Positions 43,998-53,348 of a DNA stretch of 64,000 nucleotides are shown piece by piece (position 1 is the stretch's first letter; each line of letters begins with the position of its first letter). This stretch comes from Photobacterium atrarenae (GTDB lineage Bacteria > Pseudomonadota > Gammaproteobacteria > Enterobacterales > Vibrionaceae). The stretch covers positions 558,001-622,000 of the forward strand of contig NZ_CP101509.1 of the NCBI RefSeq assembly GCF_024380015.1, in the 5' to 3' direction. The notes below the pieces were generated by a model, which saw nothing but the letters and a program-made list of their open reading frames with translations, was not told the DNA's origin and ran no database searches. Both the position numbers and the translations under genes were made by a program.

Positions 43998-46130
43998 ATG
44001 AGCACAAAGACTGAGCAACAGCTTCAACAGTTTGAATTACCGACCCGAACGGACTTCCCCTGGGTCACCGCGACGATTACAGGGTTAGGCGTCCTGCTTT
44101 CTGCACTCCATATCTGGTTTAACACCCTCGCGACGCTGCCCGAGCTCTGGGTTTCGGCCACCCACTTTGCCGGGTTTGCAATCATCTGTGCGCTCTGGTA
44201 CCCCGCACACCGCAGCTTGAAGCGTAGCAAGCTGGCTCTGGGGGTCGACATTTTAATCGCCCTTGCGGCGTTGTCTTGCCTGATTTATATCCCGCTGGCG
44301 GAAGATGCACTCTATGCCCGCGGGGTGAAGTTTATCGCCAGTGACTGGTTCTTTTCCCTGCTGGCCATTGCCATTGTTCTGGAGCTGATCCGCCGCACCA
44401 TCGGCTGGTTCATTCCGGTCCTGATCGTTCTGTGTCTGAGCTACGTGGTACTGTGGGGCCAGTGGGTCTCCGGCATTTTTCACTTTCCGGGGCTGAGCTT
44501 TGAAACCCTGCTCTATCGCAGCTTCTATAGCTCCGAAGGCATGTTCGGCTCAATCTCGCGGATCAGCTGGAGCTTTGTCTTCATGTTCATCCTGTTCGGT
44601 GCGTTTCTGGTCCGCGCCGGTGTCGGAGATTACATCATTGATGTTTCCCGCGCTGCAGCCGGCAAAATCATCGGCGGCCCGGGCTTTATTGCCGTCATCG
44701 GCTCCGGCCTGATGGGCTCTGTCTCCGGCTCCAGTGTCGCCAATACCGTCTCCACCGGGGTGATCACTATTCCGCTGATGCGTAAAGCCGGGTTCCCGGC
44801 CCGGTTTGCTGCCGGAGTTGAAGCCGCTGCCTCGACCGGTGGCCAGTTAATGCCCCCAGTAATGGGCGCCGGCGCCTTTATCATGGCCTCTTACACCCAG
44901 GTGCCGTATGTCAGTATTATTGCCGTATCTGTCGTACCAGCGCTGATTTACTTCCTCTCGGTCGCCTTCTTCGTGCGAATTGAAGCCAAGCGCAGCGGTG
45001 TCCACCAGGTCACTACCTCAGCCGAGCCGCTGCTCAAAGTGCTGCTGTCTGGCTGGCACAACCTGATCCCGCTGGCCGTGCTGGTCTATCTGCTGGTGAG
45101 TGGTTTTACCCCGACTTATGCCGCCGGAATTTCCATCATTTCCGTGATTGTTGCCTCCTGGCTATCACCGAATAAAATGGGGCTGACCGCAATCATCGAA
45201 GCCATGGCCCAGGGGGCCCGAAATATGGCCACCACTGCCGTGCTACTGATCGGGATCGGCCTGGTAATCAATGTGATCAGCACCACCGGGATCGGCAATA
45301 CTTTCTCGCTGATGATCAACGACTGGGCCGGTGGCAGTTTGCTGGTGATGCTGTTACTCATCGCCCTGGCCTCGCTGATCCTGGGTATGGGCCTGCCGGT
45401 GACCGCGGCCTATATTGTGCTCGGTACCCTGTCTGCCCCGGCATTGTATAAACTGATGGCAGAAAGCCAGCTGATTGAGATGATGGTTAACGGTCAGCTG
45501 CCGGAGCAGGCGCGAGCAATCTTCATGCTGGCCGCCCCGGATCAACTGGCCGCCTTAACCCAGCCGATGTCGGCAGACAAAGCCCAGGCGCTGCTCGCCA
45601 TGGTTCCAGCCGACTTTATGGGCACGCTGCTGGAGCAAGGGCTGGGAATGGAGAAAGTAGCACTGGCGCTGCTGGCCGCGCACCTGATCATCTTCTGGCT
45701 GTCGCAGGACAGTAACGTTACCCCACCGGTCTGCCTGACGGCGTTTGCTGCCGCAACCATTGCTCGCACCCCGGCAATGCGTACCGGCCTGACAGCGTGG
45801 AAAATTGCCAAAGGGCTCTACCTGGTACCGCTGCTGATCGCCTATACCTCGCTGGTGAGCTGGGACTGGGCTTCAGTGTTGAGCGTCGGTATCTTTGCCA
45901 TCTTTGGCACCTACGCTTTGATCGCTGCCATCGAAGGCTACCTGGAAGGTGCGTTAAACTGGCCTTTACGGGCCGCGTTGGTCGCCATTGGTGTCGTGCT
46001 GGTGTGGCCGGAAATGCCACTGATGGCCCGCCTCGCTGCAACAGCTGCCTTTATCGCCCTATTTATTGTGACGGGTCGCCAGGCACGCCAGGAATCATTT
46101 GTAGCCGCGCCATCGTCATCCTCCAACTGA
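43998..46130 (+). CDS. TRAP transporter fused permease (DctQM type)
   Basis: 710 aa from the ATG at 43998, which has SD AAGGAG; the frame opens earlier at 43953 without support. The first four TM helices correspond to the small DctQ-type subunit, the remainder to the 12-TM DctM subunit (GSGLMGSVSGSSVANTVSTG, MPPVMGAGAFIMASYT). The fused form is usual for TAXI systems. Uses ion gradients rather than ATP. Substrate probably a 2-hydroxy or dicarboxylic acid, judged from the adjacent oxidase. Confidence 0.9.
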   Translation: MSTKTEQQLQQFELPTRTDFPWVTATITGLGVLLSALHIWFNTLATLPELWVSATHFAGFAIICALWYPAHRSLKRSKLALGVDILIALAALSCLIYIPLAEDALYARGVKFIASDWFFSLLAIAIVLELIRRTIGWFIPVLIVLCLSYVVLWGQWVSGIFHFPGLSFETLLYRSFYSSEGMFGSISRISWSFVFMFILFGAFLVRAGVGDYIIDVSRAAAGKIIGGPGFIAVIGSGLMGSVSGSSVANTVSTGVITIPLMRKAGFPARFAAGVEAAASTGGQLMPPVMGAGAFIMASYTQVPYVSIIAVSVVPALIYFLSVAFFVRIEAKRSGVHQVTTSAEPLLKVLLSGWHNLIPLAVLVYLLVSGFTPTYAAGISIISVIVASWLSPNKMGLTAIIEAMAQGARNMATTAVLLIGIGLVINVISTTGIGNTFSLMINDWAGGSLLVMLLLIALASLILGMGLPVTAAYIVLGTLSAPALYKLMAESQLIEMMVNGQLPEQARAIFMLAAPDQLAALTQPMSADKAQALLAMVPADFMGTLLEQGLGMEKVALALLAAHLIIFWLSQDSNVTPPVCLTAFAAATIARTPAMRTGLTAWKIAKGLYLVPLLIAYTSLVSWDWASVLSVGIFAIFGTYALIAAIEGYLEGALNWPLRAALVAIGVVLVWPEMPLMARLAATAAFIALFIVTGRQARQESFVAAPSSSSN

Positions 46131-46151
46131 CAGAGCAGGGAGCATTTGTCC

Positions 46152-47411
46152 GTGACTAAGATTTACGATTACATCATTGTCGGCGGCGGGATCGTCGGCA
46201 TCTCAACGGCCTGGCAACTGCGCCAGCGCCACCCGGATAAGTCTATCCTGGTGGTGGAAAAAGAAGACGGCCTGTCCCGCCACCAGACCGGCCATAACAG
46301 CGGCGTGATCCACGCCGGGGTCTATTACGCCCCGGGCAGCCTGAAGGCCAATTTCTGCAAAGCCGGCGTTAAGAAAACCCTCGACTTTTGCCACAAACAC
46401 CGGATCCCGGTGGAGAACTGCGGCAAACTGCTGGTGGCGACCAATGCGCAGGAAGTTGAGCGCATGCATGCGCTGTTTGAACGTTGTCAGGAAAATGGGA
46501 TTGAGGTCGAGCTGCTGAATCAGGCCGCGCTGGCGGAAAAAGAGCCCAACATCACCGGGCTGGGCGCCATCTGGGTGCCTTCGACCAGCATCGTTAACTA
46601 CCGTCAGGTCACCGAAAAAATGGCCGAAGAATTCCTCGCCCTCGGCGGGGAAATCGCCCGCCGCACAGAAGTAGTTGGACTGGCGGAAGACGACTGCCAG
46701 ATCACCGTCTCGTGTAAGAGTGACGGTCAGCCTCTGACGCTACGCAGCCGCTTTCTGATCAGTTGCTCCGGCCTGATGGCGGATCGCCTGACCAAGATGC
46801 TGAACATTGAGACTGATTTTCAGATTATTCCGTATCGCGGCGAGTACTACCGCCTGGCGCCAAAATTCAACCACATCGTCAATCACCTGATCTATCCGAT
46901 CCCGGATCCGGACCTGCCGTTTCTCGGCGTTCACCTGACCCGGATGATTGACGGCAGTGTGACCGTCGGGCCGAATGCCGTGCAGGGCTGGAAACGGGAA
47001 GGCTACGGTCGATTCAACCTCAGCCTGAAAGATATCAGCGAGATGCTGCGTTTCAGCGGCTTTTGGAAAGTGACCGCCAAGCACCTGAAAACCGGACTGA
47101 TTGAAACCAAGAACTCGTGGTGGAAGCCGGGATATCTCAAGCTGGTGAATAAGTACTGCCCGCAAATCCAGCTCGGGGATTTGCAGCCGTATCCCGCAGG
47201 GATCCGCGCCCAGGCCGTACTGAAAGACGGTACTTTGGTCCACGACTTCCTGTTTGCAGAGAGTCCGCGCAGCCTGCATGTGTGTAACGCGCCGTCACCG
47301 GCGGCGACCTCAGCGATTCCAATCGGCGAATACATTTGCGGCAAGGTCGAGGCCAAGGTGGGCGATGCCCCAAAGGAAGCGCAACCGGCACCGGCAGCTG
47401 AGCCGGCCTGA
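46152..47411 (+). CDS. lhgO: L-2-hydroxyglutarate oxidase (LhgO family)
   Basis: 419 aa from GTG at 46152 (SD AGGGAG, spacing 9); TTG at 46146 is the alternative. An FAD enzyme of the DAO fold: YDYIIVGGGIVGISTAWQL, the SRHQTGHNSGVIHAGVYYAP block specific to LhgO, and RGEYYRLAP. It oxidises L-2-hydroxyglutarate to 2-oxoglutarate and passes electrons to the quinone pool. The extra C-terminal Ala/Pro/Glu-rich tail (about 25 residues) is not part of the usual domain. Being third in the TRAP operon, it suggests the transporter imports 2-hydroxyglutarate or a similar acid. Confidence 0.85.
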   Translation: MTKIYDYIIVGGGIVGISTAWQLRQRHPDKSILVVEKEDGLSRHQTGHNSGVIHAGVYYAPGSLKANFCKAGVKKTLDFCHKHRIPVENCGKLLVATNAQEVERMHALFERCQENGIEVELLNQAALAEKEPNITGLGAIWVPSTSIVNYRQVTEKMAEEFLALGGEIARRTEVVGLAEDDCQITVSCKSDGQPLTLRSRFLISCSGLMADRLTKMLNIETDFQIIPYRGEYYRLAPKFNHIVNHLIYPIPDPDLPFLGVHLTRMIDGSVTVGPNAVQGWKREGYGRFNLSLKDISEMLRFSGFWKVTAKHLKTGLIETKNSWWKPGYLKLVNKYCPQIQLGDLQPYPAGIRAQAVLKDGTLVHDFLFAESPRSLHVCNAPSPAATSAIPIGEYICGKVEAKVGDAPKEAQPAPAAEPA

Positions 47412-47532
47412 TTATATCGGGGACGCTTCACAGGGGGGAGTGCCGCCCCTCTGAATGGATAACACAGCACGCGCGACGATCCACAGGGTGATCGACACGA
47501 GCACTCCACCTGGATCATCGCGCATGCTGTTA

Positions 47533-48066
47533 TCAAGCAGCGTATGGATTAAGCGGGCAGCGATAGATCAAATCAGCATAGCGACGGTTACCGATCTCAT
47601 AGGCATCCGGGATCCGCTCCACAAATGCAAACCCACATTTTTCCAGCACCCGGCATGAAGCATCATTACCTTCAGTGACCGTGGCCGTCAGCGCCGTCAT
47701 CCCGATCTGCCGGGCATAACCCACCACCGCCGACAGTGATACCGTCGCATACCCTTTCCCCTGATGCTCCGGCAGCAGCATAAACCCGACTTCTCCTTGC
47801 CCGGAGTCCGTTTCATCCGGTAAAAATCCGGTGAGCCCGACCGGCCGCTGACTGTCCTTTTCGATCACCACCAGGCACAGCCAGTGTGAAGCGCCCGGCT
47901 GCCAGGGCGGCAAGCGGCTGGTAAATTTCATTTCCTGCTCAGCGAGGGGCAGTGGATCCCCGACATATTTCATCACGGCCGGCTCTTGCTGCAACTCAGC
48001 AAACAGGGACCAGTCCGTGGGTTGGATCTGGCGCATATACAACTGCGGCGTATTGAGTTCGAGCAT
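47533..48066 (-). CDS. GNAT-family acetyltransferase (RimJ/RimL type)
   Basis: 177 aa from the ATG at 48066, which has SD AAGGAAG. GNAT fold with acetyl-CoA motif EVGFMLLPEHQGKGYATVSL and a C-terminal VLEKCGFAFVERI. Substrate unknown. Its 5' end overlaps the earliest possible start of the AraC-type gene on the other strand; with the start used here they are divergent, 158 bp apart. Confidence 0.8.
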   Translation of the reverse strand: MLELNTPQLYMRQIQPTDWSLFAELQQEPAVMKYVGDPLPLAEQEMKFTSRLPPWQPGASHWLCLVVIEKDSQRPVGLTGFLPDETDSGQGEVGFMLLPEHQGKGYATVSLSAVVGYARQIGMTALTATVTEGNDASCRVLEKCGFAFVERIPDAYEIGNRRYADLIYRCPLNPYAA

Positions 48067-48224
48067 ATCCTTCCTTGATTCAGACATCACAAGCTATAAA
48101 TGGTAGTCTTAACACAACAAGGGCACTGAAAACCAGTGCAATCAAACACCTACCGGCAATCACCCTGTTTGATGGTGTATACCAACCTTGTCAGGATCAT
48201 CCCACAGTCTTTACAGGAGCTCCC

Positions 48225-48938
48225 GTGTCACATCTGAACCGCCTGTCTATCCGGGCCTATACCAGCCAGACGCGCAGCCACTACCATGAGTACCATCAGT
48301 TGGTGCTGCCGCTGCATGGCACGATTGATATCAAGGTTGGAGACTATCACGGCAAAATCAGCCCGGGCGATGGAGTGACTATTCCAGCCGGCGAGCGACA
48401 CGATTTTCGCGCCCATGAGCAAGCGCGATTTCTGGTTGCCGACTTAGATCAGTTGCCGGACAACCTACGCGATGCGACGTCAGCCAAATTTATTGTCAGC
48501 CCGCCCCTGTTGGCGTACTGTCAATATCTCGGGGTTCAGCTAGCGCATCAGGTGAACCCGGCGCTGGAGCAGGCCAGTTTTGAGCTGTTTTGCCTGTTAG
48601 TGGCCGAGCAAACCAGCCATCAGAAACTCGACCCGCGGTTAGAGCCGGTAATCGAGGCCATTGCGGGGGATCTTAGCGCCGAACATTCCCTCAGCACGCT
48701 GGCCAGTCTTGCCTGCCTGAGCCTGACCCAGTTTAAAAAAGTCTTCAAAGCCAGCACCGGCATGACTGCGCAGCAATACATCACCCGGCAGCGGATGGAA
48801 AAGGCCAAAGCCTTACTCACCCACTCCGACCTGCCGGTCCGCCTGGTTGCCGAGCAAGTTGGTTATCAGGATTTATCGGCCTTCAGCCGTCGCTTCTCCC
48901 GTCATTACGGTCAGCCGCCGTCGGCGTTCTCAACCTAA
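48225..48938 (+). CDS. AraC-family regulator with cupin domain
   Basis: 237 aa from GTG at 48225 (AGGAG SD, spacing 5); the frame extends upstream to 48075 without SD. N-terminal cupin (HYHEYHQLVLPLHGTIDIKV, SPGDGVTIPAGERHDFRA) and C-terminal double HTH (LASLACLSLTQFKKVFKAST and VAEQVGYQDLSAFSRRFSRH). Probably controls the EamA transporter gene 140 bp downstream. Confidence 0.85.
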   Translation: MSHLNRLSIRAYTSQTRSHYHEYHQLVLPLHGTIDIKVGDYHGKISPGDGVTIPAGERHDFRAHEQARFLVADLDQLPDNLRDATSAKFIVSPPLLAYCQYLGVQLAHQVNPALEQASFELFCLLVAEQTSHQKLDPRLEPVIEAIAGDLSAEHSLSTLASLACLSLTQFKKVFKASTGMTAQQYITRQRMEKAKALLTHSDLPVRLVAEQVGYQDLSAFSRRFSRHYGQPPSAFST

Positions 48939-49078
48939 CCTTTTCAACTTAGTCTTCTCAACCTTATTCTCAATGACACATTCAGCTTTTCGGCCAACAA
49001 AAGCGTCTTTTCAGCACAACTGATAACCTTGAGAGACACTAAGATTTTGTCATCTTGAACCCTAAAAGGAATATTCAG

Positions 49079-49948
49079 ATGGCAACCTTATTCGGTATTC
49101 TGGCCGTCCTGTTATGGGGCATGCTTGCCCTGCTTGGCACCTTCACTACTCGTCTGCCGCCTTTTCAGTTGCTGGCGATCTGTTTTTGTATTTCAGCCTT
49201 GCTGATGTTCGGCAAACGTCTGTATCGCCGAGAGCCGGTGTTTACTCGGCCCGGATTGACCCTACCCCAGTGGCTTATTGGCATAACGGGATTGTTTGGC
49301 TTTCACTTTTGCTATTTCCTTGCACTAAGGCGTGCCCCGGCCATTGACGTTAGCCTGATCGTCTATATCTGGCCATTGCTCCTGGCTCTGTTTGTTGCCA
49401 ATCGCCAGACAGTACTCAAAGCACTCGCTGGAGGCATCCTCGGGTTTATCGGGATTGCATTGATTATCACCGGCGACAGCAGCCTGGCGCTGGATCAGGC
49501 CCACTGGACAGGCTATCTATTGGCCATGTGCTGCGCCTTCATTTGGTCCAGTTACTCTTTCTACCTGTCGCGCTCGGATAACTCGGTGGAAGATATTGGT
49601 TGGTTGTCCGCAGCGGTTGCCATCCTGGCTTTGCTGGCACACCTGGGGCTGGAAAGCGGCCAGTGGCAATTGAGCGGAACGGAATGGCTGGGCGCGCTGT
49701 TATTGGGCCTGGGACCGGTCGGCGGAGCGTTTTACTTATGGGATATCGGGCTAAAACGTGGCAACAAGTCACTACTGGCCTCGTTCAGCTTCAGTGCACC
49801 GCTGATCTCCTCGGTCCTGCTGGCACTGGCCGGGATCAATGACTGGTCGATGAATATCATCATCGCCCTGGGCCTCATTTTCACCGGTGCGCTGATCAAC
49901 AACTGGCCCAAACGAGCTCCGCGCCTGTCGCAACCGGATACGGCTTGA
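49079..49948 (+). CDS. EamA-family (DMT) exporter
   Basis: 289 aa, ten predicted TM helices in two EamA repeats. Starts MATLFGILAVLLWGMLALLG with SD AAGGAA at proper spacing. Such proteins export amino acids or metabolites; YddG-like aromatic amino acid export is possible. Paired with the AraC-type regulator upstream. Confidence 0.83.
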   Translation: MATLFGILAVLLWGMLALLGTFTTRLPPFQLLAICFCISALLMFGKRLYRREPVFTRPGLTLPQWLIGITGLFGFHFCYFLALRRAPAIDVSLIVYIWPLLLALFVANRQTVLKALAGGILGFIGIALIITGDSSLALDQAHWTGYLLAMCCAFIWSSYSFYLSRSDNSVEDIGWLSAAVAILALLAHLGLESGQWQLSGTEWLGALLLGLGPVGGAFYLWDIGLKRGNKSLLASFSFSAPLISSVLLALAGINDWSMNIIIALGLIFTGALINNWPKRAPRLSQPDTA

Positions 49949-50002
49949 GACCAATCGATCATTCGAAAATCAACACCTCATGCACATCCAGCAACCATAA
50001 AT

Positions 50003-50028
50003 AATCCCCGGTCAGTAGACCGGGGATT
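50003..50028. terminator. Bidirectional terminator between the EamA and iutA-like genes
   Basis: AATCCCCGGTC / GACCGGGGATT perfect 11-bp stem with AGTA loop; the right side continues GTTTTC, the left strand ATTATTTATG. Serves the two convergent genes. Confidence 0.85.
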
Positions 50029-50057
50029 GTTTTCGCGACGCAAAACTGGTTGCTGAC

Positions 50058-52292
50058 TTAGAACTGAACCTGGTAGTTCAAGGTATAAGTGCGGCCACGG
50101 CCTTTATAGTCGAAGACTTCTGCTGGCGCGTAGTAAGTGTACCAACCCCGCGCACGCTGTCCCCATACTGTGCTGTAGTCTTTATCCAGCAGGTTCTGGA
50201 TACCAAAGCCCAGGCTGCCGATCGGCAGTTGCACTGTACCCACCAGATCGAACACGCTATAACCATCAATCTTGCCATCAGCATCATCGGTCAAATCAAA
50301 CAACGTCTGGTTTTGCAGTTTCAGCGCATAATCGTTTTCATACCAACCCAACCAGGCCCCGGCTTTTGACGAACTGGCGTAGCGAATTGACATTTTCTCC
50401 CAGTCACCGTCGCTATTTTGTTGCTCTGATTTGACGATATGACCATTTACCCCGGCTTGGAGCTGATCACTCAGCCAGTAAGACGCCATGGCTTCGGCAC
50501 CGTAAATACGTTTCTTGTCGTCAAGCACATTCACGTTCAGGGTTTTCTTATCGAACTTCACGGTTTTATCAGACTGAGAATAGTACAACGCGGCCTGCAA
50601 GCTCAGCGCATCATCCTGCATCCGGTAACCGATCTCATAGCTGTTGGTTTTGATCCCTTTCATTTTGGAATCATTCACGTTTACGCTCGCAGTCAGCGGA
50701 TAATGGCCGCTCGCATCTGCCGCGCCATATGTGCCCGTGCCATAATACTTCGCCGGATCAGACAAATCGAAGCCCTGGGAGAAGTTCGCCCACACCTGAC
50801 TTTGCGGAGTGAAGCGATAGATGGTGCCGAGGTTGAACAAGCCGATGTTATAGTCGGTTTCACCGCCCGGAACCGCGTCAGCCGAGCTGCCCTGGCCCAG
50901 CGCAATTTGTTGCTGGATACCGGCACTGACAAAATCATCGACCTTGTTATCCATATACTGATAACGATAGCCACCTTCGACCGTCCAGTCGTCCGTGATA
51001 TCAAAGCCCGCCTGAACGAAACCAGCGACTGAGGATACTTCGGTTTCCGGGTAACGACCGATGGTTGCCATAGTCCGGTTGACCAGACCACCGCTGGCAT
51101 AGCTGGTTTGTGGATCAAAGATCACCTGATTGCTCTCCAGCTTGTCGATGTAGCTATCGAGCCCGTAGGTCAGGGTCAGGCGGCCAAACGATTTCAGCAG
51201 TGCCGCACGGAAGCTCAGCACATCCGTGGTTTGCTCAGACGCTGCCAGATAGGTGCCGTAAATAAACGGAATGAAGGACAGCTCTTCGCTGCGGTAAGAT
51301 GCCTGCATGATCAGCTCATGAGACAGGAACTCGGCGTCATGATAGCTGGCGTTCAGCATCACCCGCTCAGTCCCGCCCTGGCGGTCCGACTCAAATCCTT
51401 TACGGACATCAATCAGGCTGGTATCCGGATCATTACCGGTAATGTTTTTCGGCGCGCCGGCCAGATCTTCGCCAAAGTAAATGCCATACGGGCTGTCTTG
51501 CTGGCTACTGTAATACTGAGCCAGCAGATTAATGGTTTTTGTCTCCGATGGTGTAATCGTCAGGCTGCCCATCACATCCACCATTTCATTGTATTGCAGG
51601 GAGCCCTGGGTAATGTCCGGCACGACGATATCACCGTCAGCATCGTAATAACCGCGGGTTTCTCCGTAAACGACCGACGCACGGCCTTTGATCCGATCAT
51701 CACCGCCACTGATCGACTGCGCCAGCTTGTAGTCAAAATCATCGCTGCTGTTCAGGCCCGAAGTGGTGCTGATATAACTTTCAAACTGCAGTTCACCGCT
51801 GTCCGCCTGCTTGGTAACGATGTTGATCACCCCACCGGTTGCACCCGCGCCGTAAATTGACGTCGCGCCGGACAGTACTTCAATCCGCGCAATATTGAAC
51901 GGGTCGATCGAATCAAGCTGACGACTGATCGAACGTGAAGAGTTCAGAGAAACACCGTCAATCATCACCAGCATGGCGCGGCCACGCAAGTTCTGGCCGT
52001 AGTTAGTCCTTCCCTGGCTGCTGACATCCAGCGATGGTACCGCCGCAGCCAGGATCTCGCCCAGGTTTTTACCGCCGCGATACTCCTGCTCAATTTGCTG
52101 ACCATCGACATACCAAACCGTTCCCGGAATATCACTGATCGCCTTTGCCGCCCGGCTGGCGACCACGACCATGGTTTCGTCAACGACCGTGGCTTCCTGA
52201 GCCACAGCCTGCAGGGAGTAGGCAGAACCGGAAAGTGCCATGGCGGCAAGAAGCGGCTTGACCACGAACGTCCTTGATTGCTTTGATTTCAT
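50058..52292 (-). CDS. iutA: TonB-dependent ferric aerobactin receptor (IutA-like)
   Basis: 744 aa outer-membrane receptor. Signal peptide to about residue 33, TonB box DETMVVVA, plug domain (LDVSSQGRTNYGQNLRGRAM, IDGVSLNSSRS, RQLDSIDPFNIARIEV) and 22-strand barrel ending in YQVQF. Blocks such as NFSQGFDLSDPAKYYG, SADAVPGG and STVWGQRA follow remembered E. coli IutA closely. It imports Fe(III)-aerobactin or a similar citrate-hydroxamate. No aerobactin synthesis genes are in the window. Start ATG at 52292 rather than GTG at 52301. Second gene after fhuF. Confidence 0.88.
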   Translation of the reverse strand: MKSKQSRTFVVKPLLAAMALSGSAYSLQAVAQEATVVDETMVVVASRAAKAISDIPGTVWYVDGQQIEQEYRGGKNLGEILAAAVPSLDVSSQGRTNYGQNLRGRAMLVMIDGVSLNSSRSISRQLDSIDPFNIARIEVLSGATSIYGAGATGGVINIVTKQADSGELQFESYISTTSGLNSSDDFDYKLAQSISGGDDRIKGRASVVYGETRGYYDADGDIVVPDITQGSLQYNEMVDVMGSLTITPSETKTINLLAQYYSSQQDSPYGIYFGEDLAGAPKNITGNDPDTSLIDVRKGFESDRQGGTERVMLNASYHDAEFLSHELIMQASYRSEELSFIPFIYGTYLAASEQTTDVLSFRAALLKSFGRLTLTYGLDSYIDKLESNQVIFDPQTSYASGGLVNRTMATIGRYPETEVSSVAGFVQAGFDITDDWTVEGGYRYQYMDNKVDDFVSAGIQQQIALGQGSSADAVPGGETDYNIGLFNLGTIYRFTPQSQVWANFSQGFDLSDPAKYYGTGTYGAADASGHYPLTASVNVNDSKMKGIKTNSYEIGYRMQDDALSLQAALYYSQSDKTVKFDKKTLNVNVLDDKKRIYGAEAMASYWLSDQLQAGVNGHIVKSEQQNSDGDWEKMSIRYASSSKAGAWLGWYENDYALKLQNQTLFDLTDDADGKIDGYSVFDLVGTVQLPIGSLGFGIQNLLDKDYSTVWGQRARGWYTYYAPAEVFDYKGRGRTYTLNYQVQF

Positions 52293-52351
52293 TTTAATCA
52301 CTTCTTTTCAGTCATTACATGAGTTAAGAGCCTGCAGGAAACCTGCATGTT

Positions 52352-53167
52352 TCAGGTCGTCAAATTCGCAACGACCAACTGCGTTTGTTCTGCTGCGCTG
52401 CGGCGATTACAGGTGCCGCACAGCTTGTTCTCCGCTCCGGGCAGGGTATATTTCAGGCAGCAGCTCCGCCGTCGGGGCACGCAAACATGGCGCTCCGCAA
52501 CTTCCAGTGACAGCCATTCCAACCCAGATTGCAGTGACGGCGAAAGCTCGCTGAAAAAACGGCTGACATCCTGATGCACCGCCCGACCATCCACTTCGGG
52601 AAAACGGTTCAGCTGGCTCCAAGGCGAGGCAATGGCCAGCGCGCAATTGCCCCAGAACACCTGAGGTGCGACGCCGAATTGATGCCGAAACAAGGCAAAG
52701 AACCGCTGGGTTACGTGGTCCAGCCAGGAAAGAAAATCTTCTTGCTCCCCCGGACCCGATCCATTGTGCCAACCGACTTGCCAACATAGTGGATCAAACG
52801 CCACCGGACGGGCGGGAGACAATGGCGTATAGCCCGTCACCACAAAATGAGCGACCAACGGCGAGAGAAGGGTTGCCATCAGCCGTTTTTGCACCAGCGT
52901 GGCGGCCACTTTTCGCGTTGGGGCCTGTTCACGAACCTGGAACGCTTGAATTTGATCAGCAATCCAGTCGCCTGCCAGCAACGCTTCTAAGCTCAGGGAA
53001 TCCGGACAATTGACCTCATCCCAAGTCCAGGCCGGATTAAGCTGCGCCATTTTGTCGTTCGTACTTTCAACCTGCATGAGCAGAGGTAACAAGTGTTCAA
53101 ATCGAGACTGCATTTCACGCCCCTGATCGCCGCTGGTGTTGATAGCCACTTGATTATCAAGGGTCAT
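52352..53167 (-). CDS. fhuF: Siderophore-iron reductase FhuF
   Basis: 271 aa. The C-terminal RRSCCLKYTLPG-(x)n-LCGTCNRR carries the unusual CC-x10-C-x2-C [2Fe-2S] site of FhuF, which reduces ferric hydroxamates in the cytoplasm to release iron. The ATG at 53113 (SD AGGGG) is an alternative start giving 253 aa, nearer the E. coli length. It lies 59 bp before iutA, probably co-transcribed and Fur-regulated. Confidence 0.85.
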   Translation of the reverse strand: MTLDNQVAINTSGDQGREMQSRFEHLLPLLMQVESTNDKMAQLNPAWTWDEVNCPDSLSLEALLAGDWIADQIQAFQVREQAPTRKVAATLVQKRLMATLLSPLVAHFVVTGYTPLSPARPVAFDPLCWQVGWHNGSGPGEQEDFLSWLDHVTQRFFALFRHQFGVAPQVFWGNCALAIASPWSQLNRFPEVDGRAVHQDVSRFFSELSPSLQSGLEWLSLEVAERHVCVPRRRSCCLKYTLPGAENKLCGTCNRRSAAEQTQLVVANLTT

Positions 53168-53209
53168 CCCTTTTCAATTTAGCGGGAATGCTAATCAGTC
53201 TTATTTGCT

Positions 53210-53226
53210 AATGCAAATGATTTATA
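53210..53226. promoter_or_regulatory. Weak Fur-box-like sequence before fhuF
   Basis: AATGCAAATGATTTATA agrees with the 7-1-7 Fur consensus at about nine of fourteen positions, in the expected place upstream of fhuF-iutA. Only suggestive. Confidence 0.35.
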
Positions 53227-53282
53227 ACCCTAATTACATCGCGCCATTGATGATTTCTTTGTACTGACTCAGCATCAAAAAT

Positions 53283-53309
53283 AAAAAAGCCGACAAGATG
53301 CCGGCTTTT
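53283..53309 (-). terminator. Terminator of the fhuCDB operon
   Basis: AAAAGCCG / CGGCTTTT stem with 9-nt loop; read leftward it ends in T6, 40 bp past the fhuB stop. Confidence 0.8.
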
Positions 53310-53348
53310 CATAACAATGAACAATTCTATTGCTTAATTTCGCAACCT

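Noticed and set aside
51108..51860. 250-codon rightward frame
   Set aside because: Antisense to the iutA-like receptor, which has clear plug and barrel motifs.
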